Assembly: GCA_035772405.1 (NCBI GenBank)
Contig: JAYKKM010000082.1
Coordinates: 372,001-436,000 of the forward strand
DNA length: 64,000 nt
Source: Chrysogorgia sp. JL179-B06
Taxonomy: Eukaryota; Cnidaria; Anthozoa; Scleralcyonacea; Chrysogorgiidae
Direction: 5' to 3'
Below the pieces are notes generated by a model, which had not been told where the DNA came from, ran no database searches, and saw only the letters and a list, made by a program, of their open reading frames with translations. A program made the translations under genes and the position numbers. Shown in pieces: positions 11,652 to 20,600 of this stretch (position 1 is the stretch's first letter; the number at the start of each line of letters is the position of its first letter).

Positions 11652-11822
11652 ATTTGTATACAACTCACCAGTGATAGCAATGACGCGTCCAAAATACGCT
11701 TTCCAGCCACCTTTAGGCGGTTTTGACACCAGGTTTGCCAAACAACAGTCAGTCAACACAATGCCTTCTTTCTTCGTATTAACGAGAATACTCTTTATAT
11801 CCCGAACGAAATCTTCAGTGAG
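11652..11822 (-). CDS. Candidate captured or ORF0-like exon in foldback element
   Basis: A minus-strand ORF from an ATG near 11822 (MLTEDFVRDIKSILV...) runs for about 55 codons to VSKPPKGGWKAYFGRVIAITG, ending at a good splice donor (G|GTGAGTTG at about 11668). Upstream (11900-12020) are a GTCACGTGAT-type E-box and CpG-containing sequence that could be a promoter. The protein segment is not recognised. It may be a piece of host gene captured by the foldback element or a first exon of a lost element gene. Nothing downstream on the minus strand continues it clearly. Confidence 0.4.
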
Positions 11823-12429
11823 CATAGTCGTCTCGTTGATATAAATCCAGTAGATAAACACGTATTACATCTCGCTTCTAGATATGTTTCATACGTCAAA
11901 TAAAGTTTTAAAGTTGTATATAAAAGCAGAAAAGCTTCTCTTCGAAGATGAGATGTCAACGTCCCGAATACGAAATATGCGCCATAACATCACGTGTCAC
12001 TCCGATCACGTGCTATGTTAGGGAATAAGTACCGGTGGTATTTTGATACCATTTTCCAAAATGCGAGAGGATTTCACTATTATTAATGGTAGTTTATTTC
12101 ATTATTGAACGTGATTGTGTGTTATCAAATAATGCCAAACTACAATATGCATGCCCTACGTTGGAAGTGAAATTTAATCAAATTCAATAATTTTCGTGCG
12201 TTGCGTATGTCGGGTAGGACGATTCCCGGTCCATTCGGCATATTTGTTCCCAGACCCCTTTAGTCACGGCCACATATAGCCAACATGGCGGATTCCTGGT
12301 ATCAGATACAAATATCTAACTGACCCCAAACAGCCCATGTTCGAAAAATCCAAAATGTCTTTCCGGCACACAGCAGACGTACTGTATGAGATACTTAGAA
12401 CTGTTTGCCTTGTCGGTACAGCTCATGTA

Positions 12430-12935
12430 TGTTTGTTCTGTTTTGGCCCCTATTATTGTTCTGTTTTGGCCCCAATAGGGGCCAAAACAGCTTGGCCCTA
12501 ATAGGGGCCAAAACAGCCCTGTTTCAAAAATCCAAAATGGCTCGAAAAGTAGGGGGCCGATATAGCCCTTGAGGTACTGAAACAGCCCTTGAGATTTGTT
12601 TTGGCCCTGCTTGGGGCTGTTTGAAAAAGCCAAAGTGTCTTGCCAGCACACTGCAGTAATGTGTGACATAAGGTGTACAGCCAAGAACTGTGCACCTTGT
12701 TAGTAAAACCCATGCTTGTTCTGTTTTGGCCCTAATAGGATCCAAAACAGCCCATGTTTCAGAAATCCAAAATGGCTCTGTGGGGCCAAAACGCTTGGCC
12801 AAAACAGCCCTTAAAATAGGGGCTGATGTAGCTCCTGAGGTACTGAAACAGCCCTTGTGTTCTGTTTTGGCTCCTGCTTGGGGCCAAAATGGCCCATGTT
12901 TGTAAAAGCCAAAATGGCTCCTAGGGGCCAAATTG
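12430..12935. repeat. Subterminal GGCC satellite, right
   Basis: Many GGGGCCAAAACAG and CTGTTTTGGCC units, some as local inverted pairs (12441-12492). Units are more diverged than in the left array and include phrases such as AATCCAAAATGGCTC and CAGCCCTTGAG repeated at about 300-bp spacing (12500-12610 and 12760-12880). Confidence 0.8.
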
Positions 12936-12956
12936 GCTCTCTTAAAATTACTGTGT

Positions 12957-14978
12957 GGGGCAACCTGTGGCAACACGGAGGTTAGGAACTTGGCCCATGA
13001 GCTGTTCTAGTGGTTTCTTTCTCAACTTTCTACACGTGACACATCTTCTGGTTAGAAATTTGGCCATGCTGCAGACTCCTATGATCCAGAACCTTTTCCT
13101 GGTCTCGTGAATTAAGCTCTTGTAGCCGCAGTGTCTTCTCTTGTCATGGAGATGCATAACAAGTAATCTCACCAGTGGATGGTCTCGCGGAAGGATGATC
13201 GGGTTTCTCATTTCAGATGGAAGGGCTCTCACGTTCTCAAGGCGTCCATGAGCTCTGATCATACCTTCTTCGTCTTCCTGAGCAACTATGCTCTTGTCAA
13301 TTGCTTTGGCATCCAGTTTTTGTTGCGTCCATTTGAAGAGCCGTTTTTCGGCGTCCTTCAGTTCTTGGACGGTGAGAGGGCCTTTTTGGGTTGATGTCTT
13401 GGATGCTTTTTGGACAAAGCGTAATATAAAAGCCAGTGTTCTTCTTACTTTGGGAAATGTCGCGAGCGATTTTAGGAGATGTACAAGGATTGGGTTGTCC
13501 TCTTCCTCTCGGCTTAAAGCTGTTGTGGCTGAGTGGACTTCAGCGCGTTTCATGTTTTTGGCAGTTTTTTCTGTCATCTTCACGGTTTTCTTCTCTCTTT
13601 TGGTCTCAGAGGCTTCACTGGAATCTTTGCCAGTTCTTTCAGTTTCTTCCTCGAATTTGGGCCATTGACTCTCTGGTTGTTGAAGAAACTCAGGACCTTC
13701 AAGCCAGGACTTCAAATGTTCTGGTTTAATGCCTCTTGTAAGGCCGTCGGCAGGGTTACTCTTCGATCGGATGTAGTGGAAGTCTTCTACATCGACTGTC
13801 TCTTGAATTTCTGCTACTCTGGCTGATACAAATGGTCTGAATTCTCTGTGTGGTGTCTTGATCCAAGACAATACAGTCGACGAATCAACCCAGAAGTTTC
13901 TTCTACACTTGATTAACTTTGCAAAGTCCAGTGCCTTTGTACAAGTCTGGTACATTCTAGTAAGAGCAAGGCATCCAAGAAGTTCGAGTCTTGGAATGGA
14001 TTTCTTCTTCAAAGGGGCTACAAAAGGCTTAATCATGATTGGAACAAATTTGTAGGATCCGGCTTCCAGTTTCCATCGAAGGAATATGACTGCACCGTAG
14101 GCTAACTCCCCTCTATCAGAGAATCCATGGACTTCCGGTGGTTCGGATGCGTTCGTTGGTTTGAGTTGTCGGTCGTACTCGAAGGTCAACAGGTGGTTCA
14201 TTACATCTAGGTTTTCTTTCCACTTTTGCTGGATGTGGTCGGGAAGAACTTTATCCCAGGTGAAGCCTGAGCTCCAAAGTTCCTGAAGATCAATTCGGAA
14301 CTTGACTGTTACTGGAGATAGAAGACCAATGGGATCCCAGAGTTGTGCGAGGAGAGCCAAACAATTTCTTTTTGTGAAGCTCTGATGAGGAGATGTGATT
14401 TCTCTCTTTTTAAAAGTGAATTTATCTGTTTTCTTGTTCCATCGATGTCCAAGTAGATCTATAGACTGCTCCTCCTCAGACCGGTCAATAGCTTTGTGAT
14501 TGGAGTGCCAGACTTTGATTTGAAATTTGCCTTTGCCAAGTACCGTGTCGATGTCTTCGATGACTTTCTTTGCTTCTGACACCGTTTGCTTTGATCCACC
14601 AATGTCGTCGACATAGGCATGGTCTTTGAGCTCTCTAGCTGCCTCAGGAAACTGTTCCTCGGAAGACTTGGCAAGTGTGTTGATTGCATTGGTTGCGATG
14701 TCTGGTGCAGGCTTGTCACCAAAATTCAATCTGAGCCACTGATAAACTGTAGGCACTTCGTGTGGGCTTTTCCTCCATAGGAATCGGTGATAAATTTGAT
14801 CATCAGGATGTACCAGGACTTGGTTGAACATTTTCCGAATGTCACCAGAATAGGCAACATTGTCCCACCTCCAAGCCATAAGAACATCGCATAGGCTATT
14901 GATGTAGTTTGGACCCTTCTCTAGATGGTCATTAAGAGATAAACCATCATAGCCCTTGGAGGATGAATCAAACACCAA
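12957..14978 (-). pseudogene. BEL/Pao RT, RNase H and integrase zinc finger
   Basis: An open minus-strand frame of about 670 codons. RT comes first (VAYSGDIRKMFNQV near residue 50; the polymerase box AYVDDIGGSK with YVDD at 122-125), then the connection and RNase H region (EVHGFSDRGELAYGAVIFLRW; IPRLELLGCLAL; WVDSSTVLSWI). At the end is the integrase HHCC finger (HLHDKRRHCGYKSL, then CVTCRKLRKK). It ends at the foldback insertion (12956), and the integrase core continues beyond it at 8505. The RT lacks its first few residues in this frame because of a frameshift near 14980-15050. Polymerase residues are intact. Confidence 0.93.
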
Positions 14979-15049
14979 ACGAACTTTTGTCGACTTGTCT
15001 GGTGTGAAAACAGCTTGCAGCGGTAGATACCACTCTGGTTTGTTGTGGT

Positions 15050-16810
15050 CTATCTGATCTGCTGGTACTTGGTGACAAAACCTTGGTCGACAAGCTTCAG
15101 TACTTCTTCATCTACGACATTGAAACAATTTCTTTTGTTAAAGTTCCTTTCAGAGGATTGCATTCTTTTGTATGCAATAGAATAGTTGCTTTGTTTTGGT
15201 GGCCCAGTATCTTTCCACGGCATCTTCACTTGAATTCGTCCGTCGACAAGCGTTGTGGTTCTTGTGAGAGATTTGACGAACTTGCTTTCTCGTAGAGTTT
15301 CATCGGTACAGGTACAAAGCTCGGTTGGCTTGACTCCTAGTTGGTCTTGGTGGAGAAGTTTCTTGATGTCATCAGCAATGCTAACGGTTCCTACGTTAAC
15401 TGACTGAATGGTCGCAGTTGTTGTCGCTGATTCAAGCTGTCCCAGGACATACCAGCCAAAACAGTTCCTTTTGGCGATAGGTTCTCCAGGTCCTCCAGAT
15501 AACGTGTGAACGTCGATAAATGCGTCAGCAGAATCAGTTCCGATGAGAAGATCAACTGTTCCACCTGAAAGGTGTATCTTATCTGATATTGGTTTGAGAT
15601 GTGTATATTCTTCTACAAGTTTCTTTGGGATTGTCTTAGCGCTGCTGCAAGGCTTCCTGACTGTATACACGGGGAAGGTTTTTTTTATGTTCTGTTCGTC
15701 GATTGGAGAAATTGTGATCTCAATAAGGTCTGACACCTCTGACTTTGTTTCTCCACCAGCGAGATTCATGGTGAGGTGAGTTTTGGTTCCTGTCAGTTGT
15801 AGCTGTTTTGCCGCATTTTTTGATAGAAGACTGGTATTTGATCCGCTGTCCAGCATGGCAAGTAGTTCAAATGGTTTTCCATCGATGTCAAAGGCTATGA
15901 CCTTCTGGATTGGACAAAGCCCGCCTACTGCTCTTATCTTCTCATTTGTTGCTTGGGTACTGTTTTGTGCATTGTTGTTGCTAGCGGCACCTGCAGGTTT
16001 GGGAAATGGAGGAGCATCGGGGTTCAAGTTGTTGTTTGGATGTTCTTTTCTCTCGCTGTGTAGAAAACGATGATGGTTCTTTTTGCACTTGTCACAAGTT
16101 GCTCCATCGACTTTAGAACAGTTATTGGTATGATGTGTCCTTAGACATTTGCGACAGCGTTGGTTCTTTTTTACTATGTCCCATCGTTGACTAACTGTAG
16201 AGGTTTGAAAGGTGGGGCAGCTTTGAAGTAGATGTTTTGTGGCACATCCAAGTATGCAGAATTCCTCATCAGCATGAGTGTTGTCAATAGCATGGTTGTA
16301 TGATCTCCTAGGGAAGTATGGCTGTCTGTTCCGATCCATCCTGTCTTCGTTTTCGTCGTCTCGTCTTCCCCTTGACCGGAGATTGGCCTCTTGAAGGAGC
16401 CATTGGACCAGCGTTATTACACTTTCTCCTTTCTTCTGCCTTTGCATTTCTCTCCCATACTCTATATTATCTCTTGCATCGAGTTTCGATAGAAGTTGGG
16501 ACATGAAGAATGGTGATTCTGCTGAATCTTTTACAGGGCACCCATTGTCCTCCATGTCATCAACATATCTGCGTATTGTGGTACTGAACATCGTCAGGGA
16601 CTTTGAGTCTCTTTTAACAGGTTTCAAGTTGTTTATCTCTAATAAGAGACTGTCCATGAGTTTTCTCTTGTCTTCAAACTCGACGTCTAAGACTCCCCAT
16701 GCTTGTTTAATACTTTTACAAGTTTTGACCTGGTCTGTCCACCAGCCTGTTGGCATTGCCTTGCGGAAACGTTCTAGCTGTTCTTCTTGATCTTGTTTGT
16801 ACTTTTCCAT
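15050..16810 (-). pseudogene. BEL/Pao gag C-terminus, zinc knuckles and DUF1758 protease
   Basis: An open minus-strand frame of 586 codons. Residues about 1-175 are the DUF1759-like gag region (AMPTGWWTDQVKTCKSI; MSQLLSKLDARDNIEYG). Residues about 185-250 hold the BEL Cys/His arrays (CILGCATKHLLQSC; CRKCLRTHHTNNC; CDKCKKNHHRFLH). The protease follows with its catalytic Asp in AMLDSGSNTSLL near residue 320, then VDLLIGTDSADAF and NCFGWYVLGQL. The C-terminus enters the RT linker and stops at a frameshift. The apparent start ATG is internal. The true frame joins the gag ORF at 16830-17318 through a one-base shift near 16865-16880, seen in the sequence but possibly an assembly indel. Confidence 0.92.
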
Positions 16811-16829
16811 CCAGTGGTTGAACTCTTTT

Positions 16830-17318
16830 TTAAATGTTGCATATGTTCTGCGGGTTCCATCCCATGATGGGACAGAGTCTTTCTAAACCACCAGCTGTTT
16901 TGGGTTTGAATTCTAATGCCTCTGCCATCTTTGTTACAGCCGCAGTCATGGCTTCTATCGATTCTGTGTTATCGGGACTCTTTTCACTCTCTTTTGAACG
17001 ACATTGGTTTTCGTACTCTAGAAATTTCTGAGCTGTTTCTAAGTAATCCGCTTTGACTTTTCTGCCAAGTTCTATGTTAGCTTGTGTTATTTCATCTTCT
17101 TCCAGTGTGCCTTCGTCAACCAGTTTGTCAAATATGTTATCTAGTTGTTTCTTTACAAGTCGGTATTTAGCTTCTATTTCCTTAAATATCGTCTCAAGTC
17201 TCTCTAACTGAGGTTTCGTTGAGAAGATTGCGTCAAATTCTTCAAGTAATTCATTGAAGCCACGGGTTCCATTTTGAATTTTCCCAATAAGAGTTTTTGA
17301 GTCCACTTTTGGAGGCAT
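16830..17318 (-). pseudogene. BEL/Pao gag N-terminus
   Basis: The ATG at 17318 opens a 162-codon frame, MPPKVDSKTLIGKIQNG..., a charged, helix-rich, coiled-coil-like segment (LERLETIFKEIEAKYR; DKLVDEGTLEEDE) typical of BEL/Pao gag N-termini. It is the first ORF after the 5' LTR, separated from it by about 300 bp. A frameshift near codon 145 cuts it from the continuing gag frame. Confidence 0.85.
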
Positions 17319-17615
17319 TTTTGTAAAGGATTGTTCTACTTCCGGTGTTTATGTAGCCGAAGTCTGATAGCCTCGATTTCATGCACACCACATTGTCCGA
17401 TATTAATAGTTATGAAGTTTTCAAATCACACAGCAATATCTTCAATAATTGTGAATGTTACCTTCTCTAGATGAATTCTATTGATATTTGAAGTATTTGA
17501 AGTACTCAAAGACGGTCGGTCGCGCGATGAATGGCTGTTTGTTGCCTTTGATGTGGACTTTTGTGGTCTTGCAATTGAGATCGATTTCGTGTCGCTTTGT
17601 CGTAGAATTTTTGAC

Positions 17616-18039
17616 TGTTTCACTCCCTCGTAGTGGGTCGTTACTTATTTTAAGCAAACACGGTTTACTCTTCGTCAAATCCTCTTTTATTTCTGCACTA
17701 ATATATATCACCATTGGTTGTGATATAGTAGAATAGTCAACTGTGAAATATATACAAGTTTTACAGTAAATTACCAATGAAACAAAGATAAGTAACTCAG
17801 AATGACTCTTGAATACTTACAAATTCGTTGGGGTTATTATGACGAAGTATTCGTAATAATCGTAGTCTTTAAGAAGTGTTTTATGTCGAGATTTCTTCAC
17901 CTTTGATCAGCTTGTGATAAGCACAAGCAAAGCTCCTCGAGGTTTTCCGTCCTTCGTAACCTCGCTACTTATTATTAACAATGTTTACCCTGTGGGGGTA
18001 GGGTGAGGTTTACTGTAGTAATTAGCGAAGTTCATAACA
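17616..18039 (-). repeat. BEL/Pao 5' LTR
   Basis: 424-bp copy of the other LTR, with one extra ATT. Transcription of the element would start in this LTR and run leftwards. The tRNA primer site following it (from 17615 leftwards) was not recognised. Confidence 0.95.
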
Positions 18040-18190
18040 ATTAGTGATTAAATGTCCCTCAAGCCTCGGGCGGTTTAGTAAAAGTCCCTTGGGCTTCGCC
18101 CTCGGGACTTTTACTAAACCCCCTTGGCTTTCGGGTACATTTAATCACTAATCAACCTCAAAGCCATGCTATTACTTATAATAATTATGC
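18040..18190. repeat. Right part of hairpin element interrupted by the BEL/Pao insertion
   Basis: GATTAAATGT...GTTTAGTAAAAGTCCC pairs with GGGACTTTTACTAAAC...ACATTTAATC, giving a hairpin of about 110 bp. The outer arms pair with 7003-7043 across the retrotransposon. It is therefore a small MITE into which the BEL/Pao element jumped, near the outer part of its left arm. Confidence 0.8.
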
Positions 18191-18523
18191 AAATACAAGT
18201 AAGCCCTCCATGTATTATTATTGTTAGGCTTACCAAACAATTTACTATCTGTATAAAATTAATATTGTCTTATGTTATCTTTGAATGTTATTACTAACAC
18301 GAAATATTGTCTGTATGCCAGTATATAATTATTATGCCCCAGTAAGTCATGTGCCTGACACAGTATAATACAGTAAGTAGTGGTGTCACATACAGTAACT
18401 TTGCAGCTTTATAGTTTAGAACTTGTTGTAACTGTAAAATGATTTGTCATAGCCTGGTAAATAATACAAATTGTTCTAAAATCAATATTTTCGTAATTTG
18501 AATAATTCTATAACTTTGTTTAG
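18191..18523. other. Intron-like non-coding stretch
   Basis: AT-rich with no supported gene. It ends in TTTGTTTAG, a good splice acceptor for the exon starting at 18524. Confidence 0.5.
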
Positions 18524-19008
18524 GAATAGCTATGAGAACAAGACCCTAAAGCATTTGGCACAGGAATTTCCAACTGTCAGTGATGCAGAGAACTTTTACA
18601 ATGTGGATTATTTTTCATCAAATACTATAAAGGTGTCAGAACAATCCAATGAATTTTCTTCTCCACCATACATTAACAGAGCTGGATCTCAACCACTAAG
18701 TCCATTATTCCAGCACTCGCCAAATCATCCCACACCAACTTCCATGCTCAATGGTGATGTAGTAAGCAGTCTTATTTCAAGGTTTGAATCTAACTTTACA
18801 AAGCGAATACAGGAGCAGTTTATTATACCCTACTCAAGATCCTGGTTTACAGCATCATGGGAATCACCTGTGGAATGATACAAGCAAAGATTTCTTACCT
18901 CCATCATTAAAGGGCATATAATTGTTGAATGAAAATAATAAAAATAATTTATTCCTTGCCATGGGAAAATGCTTTGGAGAAGAAAGAGATGGAATGCCCA
19001 AAATGTCA

Positions 19009-19055
19009 ATACAGCAAATTTGATCATACAGCAAATTTGATCATACAGCAAATTT
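19009..19055. repeat. 17-bp tandem repeat in exon
   Basis: ATACAGCAAATTTGATC occurs twice, plus a third partial unit. Because 17 is not a multiple of three, the expansion shifts the reading frame of the host exon. Confidence 0.85.
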
Positions 19056-19554
19056 GAAGTTAGAACCAGACTATTTGGAATGGGAAACAACAATGTATGC
19101 CCAGTTTGGTCGTAAGTGGGTTTGTCTTCATCGTGGTCCGGCTTGGCAGTTTGATGAAGAGATTGAAGAGCAAGAAAACGTTGTTACAGACATCATGGAC
19201 AGTGATAGAGATACAACTGCAAGCTCTTTCATGAAACATGGTGAGGAAGAGCATGTTAGTGATTTAACCTATACACAAATGGAAGGGGCAGCAGATCAAA
19301 GTGAAGTTATCCAAGGTGATATCATTGGAACTGCTCTGGGTCAGTTTGGAATAATCTTTGAAACTGAATCCAATGAGAATGAATTAGACATTGAGGGAAA
19401 AATAGGTCAGCTAGCTGCAGACATTAGCAATGTAACACAAGTATTTCAATTTTGTTGTGAGGATGTTCAACAGAAAGAAATATCAACATTGTGGAGCAGT
19501 AATACCAGTGAATGCATGGAAGAACTTGGATACGCAACTAATAAACCTGAAGAT

Positions 19555-20068
19555 AAAGTTGTAAAGGTTTTACTGTGCAAGCTGTGTTAAGTTGTCAATA
19601 CTCAGAAAAACTCTGAGCACCAGACAGGACTCTTCTTAACCTTGCTCTGCCATCTGAGTTTGTCTGCATGAGAGTCCTGTCTGGTGCTCAGAGTTTTTCT
19701 GAGTATTGACAACTTAACACAGCTTGCACAGTAAAACCTTTACAACTTTACAAACATCAAGCTGCAACTACCTAACTTAACTAACAACATTTGACAGGAA
19801 ATTGACTGTTACAACACGACTTGTAGTCCAACAAGTATTTGTTATAACGGCAAGATTCGTCCCAGGTTTAAATACCGTAATTAACCTTGCTCTGCCATCT
19901 GAGTTCCAGTGGCTCAATGGTTAGAGCGTCTGTCTAGCATTCAGAAGGTTACAGGTTCGAGTCCTGTCTGGTGCTCAGAGTTTTTGTGAGTATTGGCAAC
20001 TTAACACAGCTTGCACAGTAAAACCTTTACAACTTTACAAACATCAAGCTGCAACTACCTAACTTAAC
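19555..20068 (+). mobile_element. tRNA-derived SINE composite with 13-bp TSD, inserted in an exon
   Basis: The insertion is bounded by a perfect 13-bp duplication TAAACCTGAAGAT (19542-19554 and 20069-20081). Inside are an inverted half copy (about 19556-19632), a direct copy lacking most of its tRNA head (about 19633-19775) and a complete copy (about 19887-20068). The inverted and first direct copies form a hairpin of about 75-bp arms. The complete copy has a Pol III A box (TGGCTCAATGG, 19910-19920) and B box (GGTTCGAGTCC, 19954-19964). A long target duplication plus tRNA head is the signature of SINE retrotransposition. The inverted dimer suggests template switching or a second event. Confidence 0.85.
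19903..19975 (+). tRNA. tRNA-like head of SINE (Ala-AGC-like), not a functional gene
   Basis: 73 nt fold as a cloverleaf: acceptor GTTCCAG/CTGGTGC with one mismatch and one wobble, D stem GCTC/GAGC, anticodon stem TCTGT/TCAGA with loop CTAGCAT (anticodon AGC), T stem ACAGG/CCTGT with loop TTCGAGT. Mismatches in two stems, the flanking SINE body and the TSD show it is a SINE head rather than a cellular tRNA gene. Confidence 0.6.
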
Positions 20069-20159
20069 TAAACCTGAAGATGTTGCGAAGTATTTCCGTG
20101 TAAGGTCAATAAGAGGTACAAGAAAAAGAAACAAGAATATATATAATCCTAGAAAGGTA

Positions 20160-20600
20160 AAGTATCTGTTGCTATATTATTTTGAATTGTACAGTAAGTT
20201 AATGTTAGAAAAGGGCTGGGAGAGGTAGGGTAAGAGAAATGTTAACTAAAAAGGTATAACCCAGAAAATATGAGAACTTTGATGGGTAACACTAATTGAA
20301 ATATCCTGTTCCAATGTTAATATTGGGTGACTGTATACAATAAATGTATTAATAAACCATTCATTAATTCAACCAGAACTTATATTGTCATATATTTCAA
20401 CTTATTCAAAACTGACCTACTGTAATATGGCCCTTCTCCTCTGTTACAGTATTTAAACAGATTAGCTACTGTATTGCTTGCCAAAAAGCTGATCTTACTG
20501 TAGTACAGAATACATGCAATTACAGTTCCCAAAAGCAGGGCTGAGATATGTTGGTTATACAGTTCTGCAAGGGTGGGAATTTATCTTTATAAAGCTAGTA
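20160..20600. other. Intron-like AT-rich stretch
   Basis: Begins at a splice donor and contains no coding or repeat signal that I can support. It leads into the L2 3' end. Confidence 0.45.

Larger units (their letters stand above)
8507..12955. mobile_element. 4.45-kb GGCC-rich foldback/TIR element inserted in BEL/Pao integrase
   Basis: The ends are inverted: CACAGTAATTTT at 8507 and AAAATTACTGTG ending at 12955, with the match continuing imperfectly into AGAGCCAWTTTGGCCCC. Flanking bases suggest a 2-bp TG (or 3-bp GTG) duplication, and removing the element rejoins the integrase frame as GCPT-FTNTALD. Both subterminal regions (8530-8960 and about 12430-12930) are arrays of TTTTGGCCC-type units in opposite orientation. 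The middle (about 9000-12300) is AT-rich and holds no transposase. It contains a Penelope-like 3' fragment (about 10340-10490), a 50-bp tandem duplication (about 10801-10900) and a candidate coding exon (11652-11822, minus strand). It is non-autonomous and I cannot assign it to a superfamily. Confidence 0.85.
7044..18039 (-). mobile_element. Full-length BEL/Pao LTR retrotransposon with 5-bp TSD
   Basis: Two direct LTRs (7044-7464 and 17616-18039) begin TG and end CA when read on the minus strand. The element is flanked by a perfect 5-bp duplication ATTAG (7039-7043 and 18040-18044). By eye the LTRs differ at three substitutions and one 3-bp indel, so the insertion is young. On the minus strand the order is gag, zinc knuckles, DUF1758 protease, RT, RNase H, integrase zinc finger, integrase core, which is the BEL/Pao order. 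A purine-rich tract (CTGGAGGGGAG) abuts the 3' LTR at 7465-7475. Without the 4.45-kb insertion at 8507-12955 the element would be about 6.5 kb, normal for BEL/Pao. Frameshifts in gag and before RT, plus the insertion, make it non-autonomous. No envelope-like gene is seen. Confidence 0.95.
18524..20159 (+). pseudogene. Second major exon of transposase-like gene (copy 1), split by a SINE
   Basis: After the TTTAG acceptor the frame reads SYENKTLKHLAQEF and a Pro/Ser-rich linker to 18870, shifts frame (LFLAMGKCFGEERDGMPKM), passes a three-unit 17-bp tandem repeat (about 19009-19055), and reopens at 19054 with PDYLEWETTMYAQFGRKW, LHRGPAWQFDEE and an acidic stretch. It continues as GKIGQLAADISNVTQVFQFC to ELGYATNKPED. 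A 514-bp SINE composite interrupts here. The frame resumes as KPEDVAKYFRVRSIRGTRKR and ends at a GTAAAG donor (20160). I recognise this as part of a large cnidarian multi-exon family of unknown biochemical function. The linker, frame breaks and insertion show that this copy is broken. Confidence 0.6.

Noticed and set aside
12316..12976. ORFs of 71-150 codons in the GGCC array
   Set aside because: Low-complexity repeats such as FWPLLGPSCFGPYWGQN arise from translation of the satellite units.
13179..16790. Plus-strand ORFs of 60-126 codons
   Set aside because: All are antisense shadows of the long BEL/Pao gag-pol frames on the minus strand.
19903..19975. Functional tRNA-Ala(AGC) gene
   Set aside because: Cloverleaf has mismatches in acceptor and anticodon stems, and the sequence is the head of a SINE bounded by a 13-bp TSD, with a headless sister copy beside it.
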